From the NCBI RefSeq assembly GCF_012427845.1, contig NZ_CP038498.1, forward strand, positions 2,418,001 through 2,482,000: 64,000 nucleotides of DNA, given 5' to 3'. This DNA is from Pectobacterium punjabense. Its GTDB lineage: Bacteria; Pseudomonadota; Gammaproteobacteria; Enterobacterales; Enterobacteriaceae. Position numbers and translations under genes: made by a program. Each line of letters begins with the position of its first letter. Position 1 is the stretch's first letter. The notes beneath the pieces were generated by a model. It had not been told where the DNA came from. It was given only the letters and a program-made list of their open reading frames with translations, and did no database searches. Positions 1 through 7,608 of the stretch are shown here, one piece after another.

Positions 1-39
1 GTTTTGTAGTCATATCTCTCGTCATCTTTATTTAAATCA

Positions 40-59
40 ATTCGTACATATGTACGAAT
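40..59. promoter_or_regulatory. 20-bp perfect palindrome, candidate TetR operator
   Basis: The two half sites ATTCGTACAT and ATGTACGAAT form an uninterrupted perfect palindrome, the size expected for a TetR-family dimer site. It lies past the 3' end of the leftward tetR gene (ends at 151), so it would sit upstream of a gene lying left of the window. Operator function is inferred. Confidence 0.5.
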
Positions 60-150
60 AACTATCGCACGAATATGCGCCGCTTTGCACCTGTTTCATT
101 ACGTTCTTTTTTTCGCGGGAAGACGTCTGGCAAGATCGCGCCAGACGGTA

Positions 151-702
151 TCAGGATGTCAGTTTTATCACCGTATTGAGAATGTCTTCGCGGCTGACGG
201 CTTCATTATTGAGATAGTTATGAATCGTATATCCTTCAATCACCGCATCCAGCGAACACGCGGTCGCAATACTGAAATGGAGGTGAAGTGATTTTCTGCT
301 GCGCGTCATCCACTCCTGCAATATCAGCCGATACTCTTCTTTACGCGATGCCAGCGCGTACAGTTCAAAGCTCAATGTCAGATGACGCGGCGTCGCCCAA
401 ATATCTCCACAGATCAAGTCAACCACCGCTTCGCGCGCGCTCTCGATGTCTTTTGCCTGCTTGAGACGAACTCGGAAGGCGTGTGATATGCCATCAACCA
501 TATAAACGAACGCGTTGTTCAGCAGCAGTTCAATACTGCTATAGCGATAGGTCAGCGTCCCCGGTGACAGCCCTGCCTGTTGCGCAATTTTTCGGTAGGT
601 TGCCCCTCGCACGCCATGATCCAGTATGACTTCCAGCGCGGCTTCAAGAATTCTGTGTTGTGTATCTTTGCCATCATGCGTTGCATCGAGTGATGGTGAC
701 AT
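151..702 (-). CDS. TetR/AcrR-family transcriptional regulator
   Basis: A 183-residue protein of normal TetR length. The N-terminal helix-turn-helix spans about residues 15-60, with the typical sequence around GATYRKIAQQAGLSPGTLTYRY. The C-terminal half is a helical ligand and dimerisation domain whose ligand cannot be read from sequence. The ATG is preceded by a purine-rich AAAGGGGGAA about 7 bases upstream. Transcription runs leftward, out of the window, towards a 20-bp perfect palindrome at 40-59 that is a plausible operator. The class is secure; the regulated gene is not visible. Confidence 0.9.
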   Translation of the reverse strand: MSPSLDATHDGKDTQHRILEAALEVILDHGVRGATYRKIAQQAGLSPGTLTYRYSSIELLLNNAFVYMVDGISHAFRVRLKQAKDIESAREAVVDLICGDIWATPRHLTLSFELYALASRKEEYRLILQEWMTRSRKSLHLHFSIATACSLDAVIEGYTIHNYLNNEAVSREDILNTVIKLTS

Positions 703-754
703 CGTTCTGTTCCCCCTTTTAACTGGTAATTCTGACGATCGTAATTCTTATAAT

Positions 755-793
755 AAAAAAGCCGCCAGTGAGTTTGGTTCCCACTGGCGGCTT
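755..793 (-). terminator. Rho-independent terminator of the cytochrome b562 gene
   Basis: A 12-bp stem (759-770 paired with 782-793, built on GCCGCCAGTG) with an 11-base loop. On the minus strand it is followed by a run of T from the A run at 755-760. It sits 20 bases beyond the stop codon at 813. Confidence 0.85.
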
Positions 794-812
794 ATGGTAA
801 ACGAAAAGCGGT

Positions 813-1208
813 TTAGCCTCTCAATTTACTGTGATATTCACCTTTCAAGGTGTTGATTTCTGCTAGTGCCGCTTTCGCTTCACTCAGTTTACCGGCATCC
901 GCTAGAGCCTGCGCGCTGTCGACTTTTTGCAAAATCTTATCCAGACCTTCCACATAGGCTTTTCTGTCTGGGCCATCAGCGGGTTGCTTGGCGAAATCAG
1001 GCGGCACCTGCGTTTTGGCATTCACAACATGTTCACGGAATGTGCTCAACGCAGTTTTCAATGTTGTAGCATCGTCCGCTTTAGTCGCGGCAGTATAACT
1101 TTTTTGCATACCGCGCATGTCTTCCGACACGGTCGCATTTGCTAAAACAGGTGTCAGCAAACTACCGGCCAACAGCACAGAAAAACAGATCTTGGTCATT
1201 CTATTCAT
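813..1208 (-). CDS. cybC: soluble cytochrome b562 family protein, periplasmic
   Basis: Small four-helix-bundle b-type cytochrome exported to the periplasm; its physiological partner is unclear even in E. coli. The chosen ATG gives a signal peptide (MNRMTKICFS, then a hydrophobic stretch, cleaved after ANA at residue 25) and a mature protein of about 106 residues, the family length. The axial-ligand candidates are Met in SEDMRGMQ near the mature N-terminus and His in the C-terminal EYHSKLR, matching the Met/His pair of cytochrome b562. A GTG eight codons upstream (1232) is also open, but GAGAG lies at a good distance from 1208. A strong terminator follows at 755-793. Confidence 0.85.
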   Translation of the reverse strand: MNRMTKICFSVLLAGSLLTPVLANATVSEDMRGMQKSYTAATKADDATTLKTALSTFREHVVNAKTQVPPDFAKQPADGPDRKAYVEGLDKILQKVDSAQALADAGKLSEAKAALAEINTLKGEYHSKLRG

Positions 1209-1296
1209 CTTGAACTCTCGCTTGTGTTCCACAGCACGACATACTCAAAGAATCTGGCCCCCACACGCCGGCCAGCCCAATATTGCTTTTGTTATT

Positions 1297-1326
1297 TATA
1301 TTGCCTACAACTATATTGCCTACAAC
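1297..1326. repeat. 15-bp direct tandem repeat, two copies
   Basis: TATATTGCCTACAAC occurs twice back to back (1297-1311 and 1312-1326) between cybC and osmC. There is no evident function; probably a local duplication in the cybC promoter region. Confidence 0.8.
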
Positions 1327-1431
1327 ACCACGACCAGATTACACCGTAATGGCAATTCTGATTTTATGGTTATTATCGTAAAGATGTTAAATTATTTTTA
1401 ATCATTTTGCTGTTTTTGATTGGGTGAATGT

Positions 1432-1466
1432 AAAAAGGCTCACCAGTATCGTCTGGCAAGCCCTTT
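1432..1466 (-). terminator. terminator of osmC
   Basis: On the minus strand GGGCTTGCCAG pairs with CTGGTGAGCC (partly through G-U pairs) and is followed by a T run from the A run at 1432-1436. It lies about 30 bases past the osmC stop. Confidence 0.65.
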
Positions 1467-1496
1467 CATCACTCCCGTAGTCGTCACGCTCAGTCG

Positions 1497-1925
1497 TTAG
1501 TTCAACTGATAGTCCAGTGTAATCTCAGCCTTGAGCACTTTTGACACCGGGCAACCCGCTTTCGCTTTTTGGATAATCTTATCGAACGTGGCTTCATCAA
1601 TCCCCGGTAGCTTCACCGTGCTGTGAAGCGCGATGTTAGTAATCGCAAATCCACCATCGACCTTATCAAGCGATACATCTGCCGTAGCATCAATCGACTC
1701 GGGCTTATGGCCTTCTTCGCCTAACATCAGCGATAGTGCCATAGAGAAACAGGCAGCGTGCGCCGCACCAATCAGCTCTTCCGGGTTCGTGCCGGGTTTA
1801 CCCTCAAAGCGGGTATTGAAACCATAAGGTTGCTGCCGCAATGCCCCGCTTTCTGTTGAAACCGAGCCCTTTCCCTGCTTGATATCACCTTCCCAATGCG
1901 CTTGCCCTTTCTTATGAATAGTCAT
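1497..1925 (-). CDS. osmC: osmotically inducible peroxiredoxin OsmC
   Basis: Cytoplasmic thiol peroxidase that reduces organic hydroperoxides, acting as a head-to-tail dimer. At 142 residues it is collinear with E. coli OsmC from the first residue (MTIHKKGQAHWEGDIK). Both catalytic cysteines are present: Cys59 in AACFSM (peroxidatic) and Cys125 in AGCPVS (resolving), as is the conserved PEELIGAAHAAC block. The ATG is preceded by GAGGA. The gene is single and ends at its own hairpin. In E. coli osmC is under RpoS and Rcs control; that was not tested here. Confidence 0.97.
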   Translation of the reverse strand: MTIHKKGQAHWEGDIKQGKGSVSTESGALRQQPYGFNTRFEGKPGTNPEELIGAAHAACFSMALSLMLGEEGHKPESIDATADVSLDKVDGGFAITNIALHSTVKLPGIDEATFDKIIQKAKAGCPVSKVLKAEITLDYQLN

Positions 1926-2255
1926 GCAATCTCCTCGTTATAGATTAGCCATTGGCAGCTATCCGAGTTGGAACGTAGCCATGTAATCATCACGCCCTTT
2001 AAACCGTAGAACATATTTGGCATAACCCCAAATCAATTATTCTATGCACATAATTATTTCACTATATATAAATAAACTCAGAGATATATTCACTGCTTTA
2101 TTATTTTAAGATAAAACCGATTTACCTATTTATACAAACTCTGGATTATCGATGTGTCAGAACAATGGGTTTTAAGAAAATGGAATTCTGTTTTGGCGCA
2201 TTTATTTTTACGACTCACCTATGTTATTACTCTTGAATCATATTGGATGTGAAAC
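1926..2255. other. AT-rich intergenic region, divergent promoters
   Basis: 330 bases between the divergent osmC and expansin genes. It is strongly AT-rich, especially 2040-2140, and holds no open frame with a ribosome site. It presumably carries both promoters; I could not assign boxes with confidence. Confidence 0.6.
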
Positions 2256-2945
2256 ATGAATAAAATAACCTCATTAGCGTTGTCCGCATTATGCGTTATC
2301 CCCCTGATTAATACCGCTCACGCCCAGTGGGAACTGGACGATATCTGTTACGGTTACGCTACCGCAACGGGCTCTGGGTATCAGGGTGGCGCACTCTTAT
2401 TGGACCCTATTCCACAAAATATGGAGATCACCGCGCTAAACCGGAGCCAACTGGATTATCGCGGTATTAAAGCATCGCTGGCTGGAGCATACCTGAAAGT
2501 GAATGGTCCAAAAGGCAGCACGGTGGTTTATGTCACGGATCTTTATCCAGAAGGTGGAGATTGCGCATTAGATTTATCGTTTAATGCATTCGAGAAAATA
2601 GGCGACCTGCGAGATGGGAAAATTAATATCGACTGGACGCTGATCGAAGCGCCAGTCAATGGCAACGTTATTTATCGTATAAAGGAAGGTTCAAACCCTT
2701 ACTGGGCAGCGGTGCAATTTAGGAATGTGAAATATCCGGTTATTGAAATGAAATATATGCGCAATAACCAATGGATTGCTGCACAAAAAACCGATTACAA
2801 CCACTTTATTGTGGAGCACGTCGGAATGAACGACATTCCGATTGAATTTACCGATGTAAAAGGCAACGTCCTCAGTGATACGCTGCCGCCGATGTCACAA
2901 AGCACGTCATCTGCGTATCTGATCACAGGCAACATCCAACTGTAA
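2256..2945 (+). CDS. bacterial expansin (two-domain, EXLX1/YoaJ type), secreted
   Basis: Plant cell-wall loosening protein that disrupts cellulose-hemicellulose contacts without hydrolysis. The 229 residues begin with a clear signal peptide (MNKITSLALSALCVIPLINTAHA, cut before QWEL). Domain 1 (about 25-130) is a GH45-like double-psi barrel with TATGSGYQGG, the TALNRSQLDYRGIKAS block, VVYVTDLYPEGGDCALDLS and the conserved Asp of LDLSFNAF. Domain 2 (about 135-229) matches the CBM63 pattern, with YRIKEGSNPYWAAVQFRN and an aromatic surface (W, Y, W). The gene is monocistronic with a hairpin at 2959-2990. Expansins occur in soft-rot and vascular plant pathogens, which fits the inferred host. Confidence 0.92.
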   Translation: MNKITSLALSALCVIPLINTAHAQWELDDICYGYATATGSGYQGGALLLDPIPQNMEITALNRSQLDYRGIKASLAGAYLKVNGPKGSTVVYVTDLYPEGGDCALDLSFNAFEKIGDLRDGKINIDWTLIEAPVNGNVIYRIKEGSNPYWAAVQFRNVKYPVIEMKYMRNNQWIAAQKTDYNHFIVEHVGMNDIPIEFTDVKGNVLSDTLPPMSQSTSSAYLITGNIQL

Positions 2946-2958
2946 TCACTCAAAACCT

Positions 2959-2990
2959 TGAGGGAAGCTGACACTACGCAGCATCCCTCA
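2959..2990 (+). terminator. putative terminator of the expansin gene
   Basis: TGAGGGA pairs with TCCCTCA around an inner GCTG/CAGC stem with one A-A mismatch, 14 bases after the stop. Only TTTC follows, so termination strength is uncertain. Confidence 0.55.
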
Positions 2991-3232
2991 TTTCTGCCAG
3001 ATTGCGATTGAAGCAGTAGACACTTTTTTAAGAATTTTCATTGTATTATCTGGATATTGTCCGTTCTTCGTGAGTACGCATCTCGCTTCCCACTTTTTCT
3101 ATTGCCCAAATATTTGTTAGTTTTATCACTTCTTTAAGCGTTTGATTCGCCATCATTCGCACTACAGTATACCCTGTCGCAGATTACATTCTATTTTCTG
3201 CTTTAGGCATCATTACAAAAGGTCTCTTTTGC

Positions 3233-4618
3233 GTGGCAAAATTATTTTTACGTAGTGGAAGTTTGGATGATTTTCTGGCGCTGGGTGAGAACGGGCAGCC
3301 AGTTTACGCATCAGCACTTCAATTGCGGGAAACGTTACGTCTCAGAAAACAGCAGCAAATTGCCGATTGTCTGGCGATTCCCCAACCCAACGAGCATGGC
3401 GACCGTATTGACTGGTATGCGCCAATTGACGGTAAAGTCACCTCCTGGATTGCTGCCAGTGAAGAAGAACGGGAAAAAGCGCTGTCATTACTGGAAACCT
3501 ATCAAACCGCGGTTGCCGACATCAGCCTGCGTGCGCAAAATGCAGAAAAAGCGGGGCAGAAACTTTTCGGTGTCCTGCTGGCAAAAGCGATACAGTTCCC
3601 TGGAGCAAACCACGTCTATCTGGTTGATGGTAAACCTGTTTTAACGTTCTGGGGTTTCGTCAACCTTGATAAGAAGTCCCGTCTTGATGCATTGGATTGC
3701 CTGCGCCCTGTCATCAGAGAAGCTGAACCGCTTGTGGTCGCCTCCACGCCCGTAGCAAGCGTACCAACGCTTCCATTGGTTGACCCTGAACCCGAGCCAG
3801 AACCACAGCCTATTGCTCAGCCCGAGCCCGTTGAGCCGACACCAGCGCCTACCGCTGCGGCAACATTACCTGCTCGCCCGCCATTCTTCCGCCTGTGGTG
3901 GCTGTTACCTGCCGCCGCGCTATTCGCTATTTTGGCATTACAAATACGTGGCTGCGTGTCAGGACAAGACAACAAACCGACATCCGAACAGGCTGCAACG
4001 GTCAAGCAGGAAAAACGCGCACTGCCTGCCTCGACGCCGGCTGAACCCACACCGCCACCCGCTCCGCCTGTCGTAGAAAAAGAGATCGTAAAAGCCGTTG
4101 AGCCACCCGTTTCAGCACCGCCGATTGTAGAGGCAGTCAAACCAGAAGCCCCTGCGGTTGTTGAACCCAAAGAGCCTGTTACACCACCGGTTGAACCGGT
4201 TATTGAACAAGTACCGGCACTTCCTGCGGGCCGGGATGACTTAGTCATGCCGGCAGATGCGGTGAAAATCGGATCTATCAAATTCCTGAACGGCAACTGG
4301 CGCGTCATTGTTGATGGAAAAGCCCCAATTACCGGAAGGCCACCGAGCCTGCGCTACCAAATCCAAAATGGCAAAGGGACTGCGCGTATCACTCATGGTG
4401 ACGGTGTCACGTGTCGTGCCAATGTTGAGGCGGGATTAATGGGCTCTGGCAATCTGATCATCAATAGTCGTTCTGGTGCACGCTGTTCCGATAATTCTCG
4501 TTTCCAAATGCCGGAACTGGTTTGTAAACAAGGTGCATCTGGCACCGCTGCGGAGTGTATTGGTCGTTATGACGCAGACACCGTTTTCCCGATGACGATA
4601 AAGCGCGAGAGTAAATAA
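3233..4618 (+). CDS. srfA: virulence factor SrfA family, single-pass membrane protein
   Basis: First gene of srfABC, a group first noted in Salmonella as SsrB-regulated and later linked to toxicity in some insect-associated bacteria; biochemical function is not established. The 461-residue protein has a soluble N-terminal domain (about 1-165), a Pro/Glu/Ala-rich linker (about 185-215, repeated PEPEPEP), one membrane helix (about 221-239), a second proline-rich linker (about 260-330), and a C-terminal cysteine-containing domain (about 335-461, from GRDDLVMPADAVKIGSIKF). It starts at GTG with AAAGG upstream. The start of srfB is 2 bases after its stop. The topology suggests an anchor that places one globular domain on each side of the inner membrane (inference). 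Confidence 0.88.
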   Translation: MAKLFLRSGSLDDFLALGENGQPVYASALQLRETLRLRKQQQIADCLAIPQPNEHGDRIDWYAPIDGKVTSWIAASEEEREKALSLLETYQTAVADISLRAQNAEKAGQKLFGVLLAKAIQFPGANHVYLVDGKPVLTFWGFVNLDKKSRLDALDCLRPVIREAEPLVVASTPVASVPTLPLVDPEPEPEPQPIAQPEPVEPTPAPTAAATLPARPPFFRLWWLLPAAALFAILALQIRGCVSGQDNKPTSEQAATVKQEKRALPASTPAEPTPPPAPPVVEKEIVKAVEPPVSAPPIVEAVKPEAPAVVEPKEPVTPPVEPVIEQVPALPAGRDDLVMPADAVKIGSIKFLNGNWRVIVDGKAPITGRPPSLRYQIQNGKGTARITHGDGVTCRANVEAGLMGSGNLIINSRSGARCSDNSRFQMPELVCKQGASGTAAECIGRYDADTVFPMTIKRESK

Positions 4619-4620
4619 TC

Positions 4621-7608
4621 ATGCTGGCGACGATTACCGATTATAAACAACGCATTACGTTGATTCAGGACAGCGGGATTCAGTTTTTGGATTTTGCGTT
4701 AAAGCCGCAGTTTTTAGCTGAACAGCCTAACTGTTATGTGCGTAAAAGTGCCAACGGCCCCTTACTGCACCTGCTTTACGATGAACACTCGGACAAATAC
4801 CTGCTGCCTTCAGCAACCGGTATGCCACCGGAAGTCGTGAAACCTGAGTTGAGTATCTCGCTTGAGCAATCGCTTAAGCTGTTGGAAAAAGTCTGGCTGC
4901 CACTGCCCTTCTTCCGTTTCAATCCGCCGCGTACTTTTATGGGCGGTCCAGACAACTGGGCGCGGATGCAGATTCTCACTTTAGATACGCCCGATCAGGA
5001 CGGCAACACGCACCGCATTTGTTTAGCGTTCGATACCAAAACCTATCCCGAAGGCCACGAGTACGAGTCTCTGGCACCGAATGCCAATGACATCAAAACG
5101 GGGGGGAATTTCGCGCTGGCTTATCACAGCGATGAATTGGGTGAATTCCTCGATGAAACCTGGGTCGACGGGTGGCTGCGTGAAGTCTTTACTCAGCAGG
5201 TTAAAGTGCAGGAAAACCGCGATAGCCATGATGTGAAAGTGGCGCTCAGAGGATTTGAATATCAGGCACATTATTTGAATGTGTTGGATATGTTGGGCAA
5301 CCAGCTTGAAGTGCCGGAAATTCGCATCAATACCGGCACATTGCAGGAACCCGCGGTCAACGTTGACCTGATTTTGGACGTTGGCAACTCGCACACCTGC
5401 GGCATTCTGGTTGAAGATCATGCAGACGAAAGCAACGGCCTGAAGCAGACCTATGAGCTGCAACTGCGCGATCTGAGTGAGCCACATTATCTGTATAACG
5501 AACTGTTTGAGAGCCGCGTTGAATTTTCACAGGCAAAATTCGGCAAGGAAAACTTCTCTGTAGAAAGCGGCCGTGATGATGCCTTCATCTGGCCGTCGAT
5601 CACTCGCGTCGGGCGTGAGGCTAGCCACATGGCGCTGCTGCGTCAGGGAACGGAAGGATCGAGCGGGATTTCCAGCCCGCGCCGTTACTTGTGGGACGAA
5701 GAAAGCTATGCACCAGGCTGGCGCTTCAGCCAAACGGACGCCCACTCGCAGACCGAACCATTAGCGACGGCCATGCCGTTGACCATCATGCTAAATGATG
5801 AAGGTCAACCTCTCTACAATCAGCCGCTGGATGAGCGTTTACCGGTATTTTCACCGCACTACAGCCGCAGCTCGATCATGACATTCATGCTCTCCGAACT
5901 GCTGGCACAGGCGCTCATGCAGATGAATAGCGCCGCTCAACGGTTGAAGATGATTCACAGCAGCGCGCCGCGCCAGTTGCGTAATATCATTCTGACGTTG
6001 CCTTCCGCAATGCCGAAGCCTGAACGTGAAATTTTCCGTCGCCGCATGCATGAGGCTATTGCGCTGGTCTGGAAAGCGATGGACTGGCATCCGATGGATG
6101 ACGATTTCACCACGCCAGCCGACAAGCAACAGAGTCGGGTTCCGGTGCCGGAGGTGCAAATCGAATGGGACGAAGCGACGTGCGGACAGATGGTTTACCT
6201 GTATAACGAAGCGCAGGTGAATTTTGGTGGCCGAGCGGAAGATTTCTTCGCCAGCATGGCGCGACCGGATAAAGAACTTGACGAAGGCGAACCCGTAGGG
6301 AAAACGCTGCGCATTGCCTCAATCGACATCGGCGGCGGCACCACCGACCTCGCCATTACGCAGTATCTGCTCGATGACGGTGTGGGCAACAACGTTAAAA
6401 TCATTCCACGCCTGCTGTTCCGCGAAGGCTTTAAGGTCGCCGGTGACGATATCCTGCTGGACGTGATTCAGCTTTACATCCTTCCCGCGCTACAGAGCGC
6501 GCTGAAAACCGCAGGATTGGCCAGCCCGGATGCGTTGATGGCAAAACTGTTCGGCAATGAAGGCCGTATGGACGCGCAGCTTACGCTACGCCAGCAGGTG
6601 ACGTTGCAGGTCTTTATCCCGATCGGTCGCGCGATTCTGGAAGCCTATGAGCGCTTTGATCCACTGGACACCAGCGCCGAGATCGAATCCACCTTCGGCG
6701 AATTGTTGGAACAGGCACCGACAGGTAAAGTGCTGGAATACATCAATACAGAAGTGCAGCGCGAGCTGCCGGTTAGCGATGTCGTATTCGATATTTTGCA
6801 GGTGCCGCTCATCCTCAAACTGAACAAGCTGCACGGCGAATTCCTGTCCAACAAAATGAATATCACGCAGAATCTGCGCCTGATGTCTGAGGTTGTGTCG
6901 CTGTATTCGTGCGACGTGCTGCTGCTCACCGGCCGTCCTTCGCGTTTCCCTGGGATTCAGGCACTGTTCCGCCACCTGCAACCGCTGCCGATTAACCGGA
7001 TGCTGTCACTGGATGGATATCACACCAACGACTGGTATCCGTTTAACAAACGTGGGCGTATCGATAACCCAAAATCCACTGCGGCCGTCGGTGCGATGTT
7101 GTGCCTGCTGGCGCTCGATCTGCGTCTACCGGGCTTTTACTTTAAGGTCGGTGATTTTCAGCCATACTCGACGGTGCGCTACCTCGGCATGATGGACAGC
7201 AATAACGCCCTGACGCTGGATAACGTGTATTACAGCGATATCGATCTGGATGCCCCGGATTTCGTACTTGATCCGAAACATAGCTTCCAGGTACGCGGTT
7301 CACTCTGCCTCGGATTCCGCCAGTTAGACAACGAGCGCTGGCCCGCGTCCTCGCTTTATATGCTATCAATCGTCGATCAGGATTTAGCCCGTAAGGTTGT
7401 TGGCGACAGTAAACTGCGCGTCCGGTTGGCCGTGACAAAAAGCGACGATCAGGACAGCCCCGAGCGCTTTGAGATTGCCGATGCTGTGTTGGAAGATGGC
7501 ACCCGCGTGCCGCCCCATCATTTACGACTCAAATTGAACACATTATCCGCTAACGGTTCAGGAGCGACCCATTATTGGATCGATAGTGGGAGTGTATTTA
7601 AAAAATGA
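4621..7608 (+). CDS. srfB: virulence factor SrfB, actin/Hsp70-fold ATPase-like protein
   Basis: A 995-residue cytosolic protein, the largest in the window. Sequence signatures of the actin/Hsp70/sugar-kinase ATPase fold are visible: a phosphate-1-like LDVGNSHTCG (about 252-261), a phosphate-2-like DIGGGTTDLAI (569-579), and an adenosine-type LLTGRPSRFPGIQALF (about 768-783). The N-terminal 240 residues and the C-terminal 180 lie outside this core. It overlaps srfC by 4 bases (ATGA), so SrfB and SrfC are translationally coupled. Family membership is secure; nucleotide hydrolysis is inferred from motifs, and the cellular role is unknown. Confidence 0.92.
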   Translation: MLATITDYKQRITLIQDSGIQFLDFALKPQFLAEQPNCYVRKSANGPLLHLLYDEHSDKYLLPSATGMPPEVVKPELSISLEQSLKLLEKVWLPLPFFRFNPPRTFMGGPDNWARMQILTLDTPDQDGNTHRICLAFDTKTYPEGHEYESLAPNANDIKTGGNFALAYHSDELGEFLDETWVDGWLREVFTQQVKVQENRDSHDVKVALRGFEYQAHYLNVLDMLGNQLEVPEIRINTGTLQEPAVNVDLILDVGNSHTCGILVEDHADESNGLKQTYELQLRDLSEPHYLYNELFESRVEFSQAKFGKENFSVESGRDDAFIWPSITRVGREASHMALLRQGTEGSSGISSPRRYLWDEESYAPGWRFSQTDAHSQTEPLATAMPLTIMLNDEGQPLYNQPLDERLPVFSPHYSRSSIMTFMLSELLAQALMQMNSAAQRLKMIHSSAPRQLRNIILTLPSAMPKPEREIFRRRMHEAIALVWKAMDWHPMDDDFTTPADKQQSRVPVPEVQIEWDEATCGQMVYLYNEAQVNFGGRAEDFFASMARPDKELDEGEPVGKTLRIASIDIGGGTTDLAITQYLLDDGVGNNVKIIPRLLFREGFKVAGDDILLDVIQLYILPALQSALKTAGLASPDALMAKLFGNEGRMDAQLTLRQQVTLQVFIPIGRAILEAYERFDPLDTSAEIESTFGELLEQAPTGKVLEYINTEVQRELPVSDVVFDILQVPLILKLNKLHGEFLSNKMNITQNLRLMSEVVSLYSCDVLLLTGRPSRFPGIQALFRHLQPLPINRMLSLDGYHTNDWYPFNKRGRIDNPKSTAAVGAMLCLLALDLRLPGFYFKVGDFQPYSTVRYLGMMDSNNALTLDNVYYSDIDLDAPDFVLDPKHSFQVRGSLCLGFRQLDNERWPASSLYMLSIVDQDLARKVVGDSKLRVRLAVTKSDDQDSPERFEIADAVLEDGTRVPPHHLRLKLNTLSANGSGATHYWIDSGSVFKK

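Noticed and set aside
3817..4308. Minus-strand frame opposite srfA, Gly/Ser/Thr-rich
   Set aside because: It is the shadow of the Pro/Glu-rich linkers of SrfA, without a ribosome site.
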